Origin: CAYPKG01 sp964411275
GTDB taxonomy: Bacteria; Bacillota; Clostridia; Christensenellales; CAG-138
DNA: 64,000 nt
Assembly (NCBI GenBank): GCA_964411275.1
Contig: CAYPKG010000006.1
Location: forward strand, 15,154-79,153
Direction of reading: 5' to 3'
The translations under genes and the position numbers were made by a program. Below the pieces are notes generated by a model, which ran no database searches, had not been told where the DNA came from, and saw only the letters and a program-made list of their open reading frames with translations. This document shows positions 45,591 through 54,171 of the stretch, one piece after another; the stretch's first letter is position 1, and the number at the start of each line of letters is the position of its first letter.

Positions 45591-45599
45591 TTTGTCGAT
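45591..45599 (+). promoter_or_regulatory. Possible Spo0A box upstream of spoIIE
   Basis: TTTGTCGAT differs by one base from the common 0A box TTTGTCGAA and lies about 23 bp upstream of the spoIIE -35. spoIIE is a Spo0A target in B. subtilis. A single nine-base match may be chance. Confidence 0.35.
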
Positions 45600-45730
45600 C
45601 CGCCGCCAGCAGCCGCCATGTTTTACCACGAAGTCCCCGGTTTTAGCGGCGCTTTCACAAACGGGGCGAAAAACTGACCATGGAATGCTGGCGAATACTG
45701 TGGAAATCTTTATGAAATGTACACGTATGC

Positions 45731-45759
45731 TTGACATGGAGGTATGAATGCATGATAAT
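45731..45759 (+). promoter_or_regulatory. Near-consensus promoter of the lysine riboswitch transcript
   Basis: TTGACA (45731-45736), 17-bp spacer, GATAAT (45754-45759). The aptamer begins about 22 bp after the expected start of transcription. Confidence 0.8.
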
Positions 45760-45787
45760 TGAGAAACAGGACATGCATGTCCTATTT

Positions 45788-45953
45788 GGATAGAGGCGCA
45801 GGCTTGCATCAGTATCTTTCGGGAGTCCGGGGCAGGACGATGACCGGGAGGGAAAGGGCCGCTTGCCGAAGCCAAGCCCCGCCCCAGGTGCTTTGCTGGA
45901 CATGAGGAAAAAATCCCCATGGCTGTCACAACCGCTGTTGTGGTGCGCTATCG
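45788..45953 (+). ncRNA. Lysine riboswitch (L-box) aptamer
   Basis: The order and spelling of conserved blocks match the lysC leader of B. subtilis: GATAGAGGCGC at the 5' side of P1, AGTAT, GGGAAAGGG, GCCGAAG, TTGCTGG, GGCTGTCA and GCGCTATC closing P1. Length of about 165 nt is usual. A strong terminator (45972-46001) follows, so lysine binding most likely stops transcription. The downstream gene is an NhaC-family transporter, known from comparative genomics as a frequent L-box target (LysW type). Confidence 0.93.
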
Positions 45954-45971
45954 CCAAAACCTGCCCATTTG

Positions 45972-46001
45972 CGGCCGGAGCGTAGCGCCCGGCCGTTTTT
46001 T
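45972..46001 (+). terminator. Expression-platform terminator of the lysine riboswitch
   Basis: CGGCCGG (45972-45978) pairs with CCGGCCG (45989-45995), with inner GCG/CGC pairing, then six Ts. Confidence 0.9.
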
Positions 46002-46095
46002 GTTTCTGAAAGCCCATCCATATTTTGAATGACATTGCTTGCTAAGCCCCGGTGGCCGGGGCAGGAATATCACTATATTTCGGGGAGGTTTTTTC

Positions 46096-47715
46096 ATGAG
46101 ACGTGTTTCTAATGGCCGGCGTATATTCGGATATGCCCTGGCCGCCCTGTTGCTGTTCGCCTGCTCTTTTGCGTTGGCAGAAAGTGGCGAGGAGGTCTAT
46201 GTAAGCGGCATGTGGGCTACCTTCTGGTCCCTGGTGCCCCCTATCATCGCCATCGGTCTGGCGCTGATCACCAAAGAGGTATATTCCTCGTTGTTTGTGG
46301 GGATTGTGGCAGGCGCGCTGTTCCACGCGAATTTCAATCCGGAACTTGCGTTTAACACAATGCTCAACGACGGCTTTATCGGGAGCCTTGCCGATGGCTG
46401 GAATGTGGGTATTCTCATATTCCTGGTTGTGTTGGGCATCTTGGTGGTGGTCATGAACCGGGCGGGCGGCTCCGCCGCGTACGGCGAATGGGCGCGCAAG
46501 AAGATCAAGACGAAAAAGAGCGCCACACTGGCCACGTTCGCCCTGGGCTGCCTCATATTCGTAGACGATTATTTCAACTGCCTCACCGTGGGCAACGTCA
46601 TGCGGCCCATTACCGACACCCATGGCGTTTCCCGGGCCAAACTGTCCTACCTCATCGACGCCACGGCGGCCCCCATCTGCATGATCGCCCCCATCTCCAG
46701 CTGGGCGGCGGCGGTTACCGGGGTGATTGAGGGCACCGACGGGCTGACGCTGTTTATCCGTGCCATCCCATATAATTTCTATTCTCTTTTAACAATCGCC
46801 ATGATCATCACAATCACGCTCCTGAAATTTGACTTCGGCCCCATGCGCATACACGAGCAAAACGCCGAAAAGGGAGACCTGTTCACCACCGACGCCCGCC
46901 CCTATGGCGACGGCACGGAAGAGATCGTGAAGGGCAAGGGCCAGGTGAAGGATCTCGTCATCCCCATCGCGGTGCTGATCGTGTGCTGCGTGCTGGGCAT
47001 GGTGTATACCGGCGGGTTCTTCTCCGGGGAAAGCTTCATCAACGCGTTTGCCAATTGTGACGCTTCCGTAGGCCTGTCCATGGGCTCCATCATATCCTTG
47101 ATCCTGACGTTCATCTATTATATGTTCCGGAAAGTTTTGTCGTTTAAGGAGTTTATGGCTGCGGTTCCGGAGGGCTTTAAGGCCATGGTTCCCGCTATCC
47201 TGATCCTGACGTTCGCGTGGACGCTGTCCGCCATGACCGGGCTTCTGGGCGCGGATGTGTATGTGGCTCGTCTCGTGGAAAGCGGCGCAGAAAGCCTGGA
47301 GTCCTTCCTTCCAGTCATCATATTCCTGGTAGCGGTTGGATTGTCCTTTGCCACCGGCACCAGCTGGGGCACGTTCGGCATCCTGCTGCCCATCGTGGTC
47401 AGAGTGCTGCCTGCGGGAAGCGAACTTTTGATCATCGCCGTGTCCGCTTGCCTGGCCGGCGCCGTGTGCGGCGACCACTGCTCCCCCATCTCGGATACCA
47501 CCATCATGGCCTCTACAGGCGGCCAGTGCGACCATGTCAATCACGTGTCCACCCAGCTACCCTACGCGATGCTGGTGGCGGGCGTGTCCGCCGTGTTCTA
47601 CATACTCGCGGGGTTTGTCCGCAACGCATTCATCGTACTGCCCCTTGCTATTGTGGCAATGGTGGGCGTGTTAATCCTCATGAAGACGCTGATGTACAGA
47701 AAAGACGCAAAGTAA
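46096..47715 (+). CDS. lysW: NhaC-family transporter, predicted lysine transporter (LysW type)
   Basis: 539 residues. An N-terminal signal-like helix (about 10-28, ending CSFALA) precedes about eleven membrane helices. NhaC/ion-transporter hallmarks include FVDDYFNCLTVGN, ATGTSWGTFGILLP and GDHCSPISDTT. The family name suggests Na+/H+ exchange, but the lysine riboswitch in the leader points to lysine as substrate, probably Na+-coupled uptake. GGGGAGG precedes the ATG at 46096. A 17-bp-stem terminator follows. Confidence 0.9.
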   Translation: MRRVSNGRRIFGYALAALLLFACSFALAESGEEVYVSGMWATFWSLVPPIIAIGLALITKEVYSSLFVGIVAGALFHANFNPELAFNTMLNDGFIGSLADGWNVGILIFLVVLGILVVVMNRAGGSAAYGEWARKKIKTKKSATLATFALGCLIFVDDYFNCLTVGNVMRPITDTHGVSRAKLSYLIDATAAPICMIAPISSWAAAVTGVIEGTDGLTLFIRAIPYNFYSLLTIAMIITITLLKFDFGPMRIHEQNAEKGDLFTTDARPYGDGTEEIVKGKGQVKDLVIPIAVLIVCCVLGMVYTGGFFSGESFINAFANCDASVGLSMGSIISLILTFIYYMFRKVLSFKEFMAAVPEGFKAMVPAILILTFAWTLSAMTGLLGADVYVARLVESGAESLESFLPVIIFLVAVGLSFATGTSWGTFGILLPIVVRVLPAGSELLIIAVSACLAGAVCGDHCSPISDTTIMASTGGQCDHVNHVSTQLPYAMLVAGVSAVFYILAGFVRNAFIVLPLAIVAMVGVLILMKTLMYRKDAK

Positions 47716-47733
47716 AAAGAAGTTCCTGGTATG

Positions 47734-47779
47734 AAAAATTGGCTGCCGCTAGAATGCATGTGAGCGGCAGCCAATTTTT
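47734..47779. terminator. Bidirectional terminator between lysW and yhbY
   Basis: AAAAATTGGCTGCCGCT (47734-47750) pairs with AGCGGCAGCCAATTTTT (47763-47779), a perfect 17-bp stem. Confidence 0.95.
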
Positions 47780-47810
47780 ACTTAAAATACCGTTGCCCTA
47801 TTTTCATAAA

Positions 47811-48107
47811 TCACTTCAGCAATTGAATTTTCTTATTCTCCTCGCTCTCCCGATACAGCACAAATTTCCGCCCAATACACTGCACAACACTGGCGCGTAC
47901 CCGGGGGGCCAGCATGTCGGCGGCCTCCTTGCAGGATAGCGGCGCTGTTTCAAGAACGCTGAATTTGATCAGTTCCCGCGCTTCCAAAGCGAGGTCGACC
48001 TGCTGAGCCAAATGAGGGCCGATGCCCTCCTTCCCGATCTGGAAAATCGGCGTGAGCGTGTTGGCAAGCCCGCGAAGCTGGGCGCGTTGTCTGCTGTTGA
48101 GTTCCAT
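47811..48107 (-). CDS. yhbY: YhbY/CRM-domain ribosome assembly RNA-binding protein
   Basis: 98 residues, one CRM domain. Opens with MELNSRQRAQLRGLAN and has the IGKEGI loop (usually GKxG) that contacts RNA, then ELIKFSVLE. Associates with pre-50S ribosomes. AAGGGA precedes the ATG at 48107, 29 bp after obg, a common neighbour. Confidence 0.95.
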   Translation of the reverse strand: MELNSRQRAQLRGLANTLTPIFQIGKEGIGPHLAQQVDLALEARELIKFSVLETAPLSCKEAADMLAPRVRASVVQCIGRKFVLYRESEENKKIQLLK

Positions 48108-48136
48108 GTATGATCCCTTCCGCCCTGATGGGCAAA

Positions 48137-49411
48137 CTAATCTGTAAAATCGAATTCCCACTCGCCCATGCGTACGGTATCCCCGTCCCCCGCGCCGCGC
48201 TCGCGAAGTGCTTGGATGATCCCGGTTTTGATGAGCAGTTGCTGGAACCGGCGCATGGACTCCTCGTCGTTGGGGTCGGTGGTATCGAGTATTCGCTCCA
48301 CATCCCCGCCGGAGAGCACATACGCCCCGTCGTCCTCCCGGACGATGGCAAAGCCCGGCTCGTACTGGGGTTTCAGCTCCAGCTCCTCCTCCTCAAACTC
48401 CTGCACCGGCGGAAGCGTCTTGAGCAGCCGCACGATTTCGTCCAACAGCCTGTCAAGCCCCTGATGGGCAGCCGCAGACACCGGAACCACGAGAGAGCCC
48501 AAAGGCTCCGCCGCCTTTTGAAAATTGGAGAGCGCATCGCTGTCCGGGGGCAGTATGTCGGTTTTGTTGGCGGCGATGATCTGGGGCAAAGCCGCCAGCT
48601 TTTCGCTGTAGGCGGCAAGCTCCGCGTTGATCTGCCGAAGATCCTCCACTGGGTTCCGGCCCTCGCTTCCGGACACATCCACCACGTGCACCAGCATCCT
48701 GGTGCGCTCGATATGCCGTAAAAACTCGTGCCCAAGGCCCGCTCCTTGCGCCGCGCCCTCGATCAGCCCCGGTATGTCCGCCAGCACGAAATCCTTTTCA
48801 TAGCGCTGTACCACGCCCAGATTGGGGGTGAGGGTTGTGAAATGGTAATTGGCGATTTTCGGCTTGGCGGCGGTGAGCACGGACAGCAGCGTGGACTTGC
48901 CCACGTTGGGAAGCCCTATGAGCCCCACGTCTGCGATTGTCTTTAATTCCAGCTCCACCTCCCGCTCCACGGTCTTTTGTCCCGGCTGGGCAAACCGGGG
49001 CGCCTGCCGGGTGGGTGTGGCAAACCGGGCGTTGCCCTTTCCGCCGCGCCCGCCGCGAAGCAGCAATTTTTCTTTCCCGGGCTTGTTCATGTCCGCAATC
49101 ACGGCCCCGGTCTCCAGGTCCCTGACAACGGTGCCCACAGGCACCGGGATCACCAGCTTCTCGCCGTCCTTGCCCCGGGAAAGCTCCCCCTTGCCGTCCT
49201 CCCCCCGGGGCGCGCGAAAATGCCGGCTGAACTTAAAATCCAGCAGCGTGGTTTTCCCCGGGTCCGCCAGCAGAATTAGGTCGCCGCCGTTGCCGCCGTC
49301 GCCGCCCGATGGCCCGCCCCGGGCCACGTATTTCTCCCGGTGGAATGCGGAGCATCCGTCCCCGCCGTCCCCGGACTTGATGACTATTCTCGCTTTGTCG
49401 ATAAACTGCAT
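48137..49411 (-). CDS. obg: Obg/CgtA GTPase
   Basis: 424 residues. Obg domain (1-158, glycine-rich GGDGGNGGDLIL), GTPase domain (about 160-330) with GLPNVGKSTLL, DIPGLIEGA and the NKTD motif, and the C-terminal OCT domain (about 345-424). Acts in 50S assembly and stringent and sporulation control. Usually beside rpmA and rplU; here it is between nth and yhbY. Confidence 0.97.
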   Translation of the reverse strand: MQFIDKARIVIKSGDGGDGCSAFHREKYVARGGPSGGDGGNGGDLILLADPGKTTLLDFKFSRHFRAPRGEDGKGELSRGKDGEKLVIPVPVGTVVRDLETGAVIADMNKPGKEKLLLRGGRGGKGNARFATPTRQAPRFAQPGQKTVEREVELELKTIADVGLIGLPNVGKSTLLSVLTAAKPKIANYHFTTLTPNLGVVQRYEKDFVLADIPGLIEGAAQGAGLGHEFLRHIERTRMLVHVVDVSGSEGRNPVEDLRQINAELAAYSEKLAALPQIIAANKTDILPPDSDALSNFQKAAEPLGSLVVPVSAAAHQGLDRLLDEIVRLLKTLPPVQEFEEEELELKPQYEPGFAIVREDDGAYVLSGGDVERILDTTDPNDEESMRRFQQLLIKTGIIQALRERGAGDGDTVRMGEWEFDFTD

Positions 49412-49429
49412 CCTGTTTTATCCTTCCTG

Positions 49430-50065
49430 CTAAAGCGGCCGCTGCCGGTGCTCGCATATGTCCGCGACACAGCAGCTTCCGCATTTGGGGTTTCGGGCGG
49501 AACAAACCTGCCGCCCATGGAATATGATCCAGTGATGGGCGTCCCCCCAGTCCTCTTCGGGGATGGCCGCCATCAGCTGCTTTTCCGTTTCCAGCACGTT
49601 CTTGGCGCAGGCAAGGCCCATGCGGTTTGCCACCCGGAACACATGGGTGTCCACCGCGATGGCAGGGATTTGAAACGCGTTTGAAACCACCACGTTCGCC
49701 GTCTTTCGCCCCACGCCGGGCAGCGTCATGAGCGCGTCCCGGTCCGCCGGAACTTCGCCGCCAAACTGTGTGAGCAGAAGCTGGCTTGTGGCGATGATGT
49801 TCTTTCCCTTTGTTCTGTAAAGTCCGCAGCCCTTGATATAGGGGGCAAGCTCCTCCTGCTGGAGCGCCGCGAATGCCTCCGGCGTATGATAGTGTTGAAA
49901 CAGCACCCGGGTGCATTTGTTCACCTGCTTGTCCGTACATTGGGCGCTCAACATCGTGGCGATCAACAGCTCAAAGGGCGAGGAAAACTCCAGCGCCGGT
50001 TTGGGGTTGGGATACGCCGCGCGCAACGCCGCAAGCAGTTTTTTCACTTGGTCTTGCTCTAACAT
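49430..50065 (-). CDS. nth: Endonuclease III (DNA glycosylase/AP lyase)
   Basis: 211 residues. HhH motif LPGVGRKTA with catalytic Lys, catalytic Asp in VDTHVFRV, and four C-terminal cysteines for the 4Fe-4S cluster (spacing 6-2-5). Removes oxidised pyrimidines. AGGGGG precedes the ATG at 50065, 10 bp after glmM. Confidence 0.95.
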   Translation of the reverse strand: MLEQDQVKKLLAALRAAYPNPKPALEFSSPFELLIATMLSAQCTDKQVNKCTRVLFQHYHTPEAFAALQQEELAPYIKGCGLYRTKGKNIIATSQLLLTQFGGEVPADRDALMTLPGVGRKTANVVVSNAFQIPAIAVDTHVFRVANRMGLACAKNVLETEKQLMAAIPEEDWGDAHHWIIFHGRQVCSARNPKCGSCCVADICEHRQRPL

Positions 50066-50075
50066 AATTTTCCCC

Positions 50076-51437
50076 CTACACCCGGATCTTGCCGCCGTAT
50101 CCTTTGACAAGCACCCCCGCGAGATCCCCCGCCAGCGTGCGAAGCTCCTCTACATCCTTGCCCTCCAGCATGATGCGGATGAGCGGCTCCGTCCCGGAAG
50201 CGCGCACCAACACCCGGCCCGCGTCACCCAGCTGCGCTTCTACCTTTGCGATCCGCCCGCGAAGGGCCGCATCCTCCATGGCATTATGCTTGTCGCTTTC
50301 CTTGACCAGGACGTTGACCAGCACTTGGGGATAGATGGGGATTTCCTCCATCACCTCGCTCATAGGCCGCCCGCTTTCTACCAGCACGTTTAATAGCTGT
50401 ATGGCGGAAAGCATGCCGTCGCCGGTGGTGTGGTGATCCCGAAATATAATGTGCCCGGACTGTTCGCCGCCAAGATTATACCCGTTTTCCTCCATGCGTT
50501 CAAGGACATAGCGGTCGCCGACGCCGGTTTCCTCGATGCCGATGCCCGCCTGCCGCATGCGCCTCTTCAGGCCCAGGTTGGACATAACCGTGATGACGAG
50601 GGTGTCCTTTTTCAGCATGCCCTGTTTTTGCATGGCCAAAGCGCAGATGCCCAGGATGCGGTCCCCGTCCACGATCATGCCCCGCTCGTCAACGGCAATG
50701 AGGCGGTCCGCGTCCCCATCGAACGCAAGGCCCACGTCGGCGCCATTTTTCAGCACCAGCTGCCGAAGCCGCTCCGGATGGGTAGAGCCGCACTGGTCGT
50801 TGATGTTATAGCCGTCCGGCTCGTCAAAGAAGGGCAGCACCTCCGCCCCCAATTGGGAAAACACCTTGGGCGCAATGTCGGAGGCCGCGCCGTTTGCGCA
50901 GTCCAGCACCAGCTTCAGCCCGTCCAGCCGGGAGGTGGAGCACGATAGCAGGAACGACCGGTATTCATCCGCCGCCCGCCGCGCCTGTGTGACGTATCCC
51001 ACTTCCCCGCCCACAGGCCGGGGAAGCGGTTCTTCCGCTGTGTTTATGATACCCTCAATCCGCTCCTCTTTTGCATCGGAAAGCTTGAACCCATCTTTAT
51101 TAAACCATTTGATGCCGTTGAATTCCATGGAATTGTGGGAGGCGGAAATCATCACCGCCGCATCCGCGTGATACAGCCGCGCCAAATACGCGATGGCAGG
51201 CGTTGGTACAACCCCCACCCGGATCGCCTCGCCGCCCACAGAGCAAATCCCCGCCACAAGCGCCGCTTCCAGCATGTCCCCGGATTTCCTCGTGTCCATT
51301 CCCACAAGAACCCGGGGGGCATGTACCGCGCTGGCCACCACATACGCCCCAGCCGCGCCCAACTGCATGGCCAGTTCGCAGGTCAGCGCCTCGTTGGCGA
51401 TGCCCCGCACCCCATCCGTCCCAAATAACCGTGCCAT
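50076..51437 (-). CDS. glmM: Phosphoglucosamine mutase
   Basis: 453 residues. Converts glucosamine-6-P to glucosamine-1-P for UDP-GlcNAc synthesis. Opens MARLFGTDGVRG; the phosphoserine loop ISASHNSMEFNG, the metal loop AFDGDADR, sugar loop EQSGH and phosphate loop RASGTEPLIR are all intact. GGAGGG precedes the ATG. Feeds the murA, murB and murC steps encoded in the same window. Confidence 0.97.
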   Translation of the reverse strand: MARLFGTDGVRGIANEALTCELAMQLGAAGAYVVASAVHAPRVLVGMDTRKSGDMLEAALVAGICSVGGEAIRVGVVPTPAIAYLARLYHADAAVMISASHNSMEFNGIKWFNKDGFKLSDAKEERIEGIINTAEEPLPRPVGGEVGYVTQARRAADEYRSFLLSCSTSRLDGLKLVLDCANGAASDIAPKVFSQLGAEVLPFFDEPDGYNINDQCGSTHPERLRQLVLKNGADVGLAFDGDADRLIAVDERGMIVDGDRILGICALAMQKQGMLKKDTLVITVMSNLGLKRRMRQAGIGIEETGVGDRYVLERMEENGYNLGGEQSGHIIFRDHHTTGDGMLSAIQLLNVLVESGRPMSEVMEEIPIYPQVLVNVLVKESDKHNAMEDAALRGRIAKVEAQLGDAGRVLVRASGTEPLIRIMLEGKDVEELRTLAGDLAGVLVKGYGGKIRV

Positions 51438-51466
51438 AATCCCTCCAACCAATTTCTTCTTTCCTT

Positions 51467-51523
51467 AGCCTAAGCAATGTAAACATAACCCGGTTTGCGG
51501 CGGCGGATTATATTGCTTAGGCT
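51467..51523. repeat. Copy B of the intergenic repeat, with a 12-bp inverted repeat
   Basis: AGCCTAAGCAAT (51467-51478) and ATTGCTTAGGCT (51512-51523) are perfect inverted arms with a 33-nt loop. The left arm plus loop (51469-51507) match 29120-29157. No T tract follows on either strand, so it is not a standard terminator; it lies between trxB and glmM and touches the trxB stop. Confidence 0.75.
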
Positions 51524-52430
51524 ACCCGCCAATATACTCCAGCGCCATCGTGGCCGCCACCGCGCCATCGGCCACCGCCGTTACCACCTGGCGCAGCGGC
51601 GTGTTTCGCACGTCGCCGGCTGCGTACACCCCGGAAAGCGAGGTCTGCATCCGCTCGTCGGTGATGATATAATTTCCTTCGTTCAATGAAAGCTGCCCCA
51701 ACACGATCTCGCTTCTGGGCAGTACGCCCACCGCCACAAACAGCCCGTCGATCATAAGGGTTTGCCTGTCTCCAGTCTTCACGTTTTCGGTTTCCAGCCC
51801 CGAAAGCTTTCCTTCGCCCAGCAGGGCTTTGGGCACGCTGTCCAATATAAGCTCCACATTGGACAACCCCCTTACCATTTCCTCCAGCGCCGGGCTGCCC
51901 CGAAACGCGTCCCGACGGTGAATGAGATACACCTTCTTCGCAAATCGGCTTAAATACACAGCGTCGGACAGCGCGGTATCCCCGCCGCCCACAACAGCCA
52001 CCGGTTTGTCCTTGAAAAACGCCCCGTCGCAGGTGGCGCAATAGGAAACCCCTGCGCCCGTGAGAGCTTCTTCGTTGGAAAGCCCCAGCTTTCTCGGGGC
52101 CGCGCCCATGGTGAGAATAACCGCCTTGGCCTCCACCGGGCCGCTGGCTGTCACGATTTTTTTCACCGGGCCGGCAAGCTCCAGCCCCATGACCCCGTCG
52201 TATTCGATTTGCAGCTTGAAGCGTTCCGCCTGCTGTTGGAGCCGCATGCCCAGCTCGCTGCCCATGAGCCCCTCTGGAAACCCGGGATAGTTGTCGATCT
52301 GGTGTGTTTTTGCCGCCTGCCCGCCGGGAAACAATTCCTCAAACAAAACGGCCTTCGCGCCGCCCCGGGCCGCGTACAGGCCTGCCGCCAGCCCCGCCGG
52401 GCCGCCGCCGATGATGGCAATGTCTATCAT
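51522..52430 (-). CDS. trxB: Thioredoxin-disulfide reductase
   Basis: 302 residues. FAD site GGGPAGLAAGLYA, redox pair C131 and C134 (CATC), NAD(P) site VVGGGDTALSDA and C-terminal FAD motif GVYAAGDVR. The NADPH arginines usual after the second glycine motif appear as IHRRDAFRG. AGGAGGG precedes the ATG. The thioredoxin gene itself is not in the window. Confidence 0.95.
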   Translation of the reverse strand: MIDIAIIGGGPAGLAAGLYAARGGAKAVLFEELFPGGQAAKTHQIDNYPGFPEGLMGSELGMRLQQQAERFKLQIEYDGVMGLELAGPVKKIVTASGPVEAKAVILTMGAAPRKLGLSNEEALTGAGVSYCATCDGAFFKDKPVAVVGGGDTALSDAVYLSRFAKKVYLIHRRDAFRGSPALEEMVRGLSNVELILDSVPKALLGEGKLSGLETENVKTGDRQTLMIDGLFVAVGVLPRSEIVLGQLSLNEGNYIITDERMQTSLSGVYAAGDVRNTPLRQVVTAVADGAVAATMALEYIGG

Positions 52431-52526
52431 AATATGCCCTCCTTTTGCGCAATACCACTCATATCAAAATTCCTTGTTCCACTGATCCTTCACTTTGACT
52501 TAGGCTTTATAAGTTACCCTACTGTT

Positions 52527-53180
52527 TTACAGTTCCCCGCCCCGGATGGCGCGGACCGCCGCTTTCGGGTCTGGCGCCCCAAACACCGCGCTTCCCGCCA
52601 CCAGCACATTCGCCCCCGCCTCCCGGCACAAAGCCGCAGTCTCGGGGTTGATGCCGCCGTCCACCTCGATTTCAAGCCGGGGGTTCCATTGATCCGCAAG
52701 GGCTTTGATCGCGCGGATTTTAGGCAGTACCTCCGGGATAAACTTCTGCCCGCCAAAGCCGGGGTTCACGCCCATCAAAAGCACCATGTCTACGATAGGC
52801 AGCACCGGCTCCGCCACGCACACAGGCGTTGCGGGATTGAGGACAATCCCCGCCCGGCAGCCCGCCTGGTGAATGCTCTCAATCACCTTGTGAATATGCC
52901 TTTCCGCCTCCACGTGAAACGTGATGATCTCCGCGCCGGCTTTTGCGAATGCATCGATCCAATTGCCCGGACGATCGATCATGAGATGTACGTCCAGCGG
53001 CAGTGTTGTATGCTTTTTGACCGCCGCCGTCATCATGGGGCCAAAGGTCAGGTTGGGCACGAAAGAGCCGTCCATAATGTCCACATGCACATAATCCGCA
53101 TTCCACTCCACGAGTTTTTCCACATCCGCGCCCATAGCGCCGAAATCGGCGGATAAAATGGATGGCGCAATCTTAATCAT
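52527..53180 (-). CDS. rpe: Ribulose-phosphate 3-epimerase
   Basis: 217 residues. TIM barrel with APSILSADF, VHVDIMDGSFVPN, LDVHLMI, the GVNPGFGGQ loop and EVDGGIN, the catalytic Asp residues being in the second and last. Interconverts ribulose-5-P and xylulose-5-P. GAGGAGG precedes the ATG; overlaps the rsgA end by 8 bp. Confidence 0.97.
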   Translation of the reverse strand: MIKIAPSILSADFGAMGADVEKLVEWNADYVHVDIMDGSFVPNLTFGPMMTAAVKKHTTLPLDVHLMIDRPGNWIDAFAKAGAEIITFHVEAERHIHKVIESIHQAGCRAGIVLNPATPVCVAEPVLPIVDMVLLMGVNPGFGGQKFIPEVLPKIRAIKALADQWNPRLEIEVDGGINPETAALCREAGANVLVAGSAVFGAPDPKAAVRAIRGGEL

Positions 53181-54075
53181 AGCGGTGCCTCCTCAGTTCT
53201 TCAATGGTATCCAATAGCTCCTGATATCGTTCATATCTCCCAGGGGGCAGAACCCCTGTTGCAAGCAATTCCTTGACCCCACAGTCCGGCTCGCTTTTGT
53301 GGGAGCAGCCCGCAAACCGGCAGCGCTGTGGCGCGTCGCCAAACTCCGGATAAAGCCTATTGAGCGACTCCTGTGTGGGCGGGGGGTCCGGCAGTTCCAG
53401 AAGAGAAAACCCCGGCGTGTCCAGCACCGCCCCCTGGCCGTATTCCCACAGCTGCGCATGGCGGGTGGTGTGTTTTCCCCGGTCGGTCTTGCGGGCCAGC
53501 CCGCCTGTGGGCAGGTCAAGCCCCGGCAAAAGACGGTTTAACAGGGAGCTTTTCCCAACCGCGCTCTGCCCGGCGAAGCAGGAAACAGCGTCCTTTTGGC
53601 TTAGGTGCGCCCGCAGCGCGTCAAGGCCTTCCCCCGTGTGGGCGGACACCGGCAGCACGGGAAACGCCCCCTCATACTCCCGCTTCAGGGCATCAATGTA
53701 GCCCTTCTTGGCCAGCTCGCATTTATTGACCACGATCAATGGCGAAACGTCCATGATCCCCGCCCAAAGCAAAAGCTTGTCGCACAGCATCAGGTCAGGC
53801 TTGGGCGCCGCGGCGGACAGCACGATCAAAAGCTTCGTGATGTTGGCCACCGGCGGCCTGAGCAGCGCGTTTTTCCGGGGCAGTATCTCGCTTATCAGCG
53901 CGTCCCCCTCCCGCTGGCGCAGAAAAAGCACCCGGTCCCCGCACAGCGGCGTAATCCCGTCCTTGCGAAACCGGCCCCTGGCCTTGCACTGCTCGAGGGA
54001 ACCATCCAGAGCGCGCACGGTGTAAAACCCGCCCACGCCTTTAAGGATAATGCCTTCTTCGACCTTCTCTTCCAA
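53173..54075 (-). CDS. rsgA: Ribosome small subunit-dependent GTPase A
   Basis: 300 residues; N-terminal OB-fold, circularly permuted GTPase with NKCEL (G4) before GQSAVGKSS (G1) and DTPGF (G3), then a zinc domain with CRFAGCSH and DCG. Helps 30S maturation. TTG start at 54075 after AAGGAAGGG. In B. subtilis the same order prpC-prkC-rsgA-rpe occurs, and PrkC phosphorylates RsgA. Confidence 0.95.
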   Translation of the reverse strand: MEEKVEEGIILKGVGGFYTVRALDGSLEQCKARGRFRKDGITPLCGDRVLFLRQREGDALISEILPRKNALLRPPVANITKLLIVLSAAAPKPDLMLCDKLLLWAGIMDVSPLIVVNKCELAKKGYIDALKREYEGAFPVLPVSAHTGEGLDALRAHLSQKDAVSCFAGQSAVGKSSLLNRLLPGLDLPTGGLARKTDRGKHTTRHAQLWEYGQGAVLDTPGFSLLELPDPPPTQESLNRLYPEFGDAPQRCRFAGCSHKSEPDCGVKELLATGVLPPGRYERYQELLDTIEELRRHRYD

Positions 54076-54171
54076 ACAACCCTTCCTTTCGAAACATACA
54101 TTTTCCGGCTCCGGCGGTTTTTCGCCGGAACAGATTGGCTCAATTAGCCGTTTCCTTTCACGGTTTGCCTC

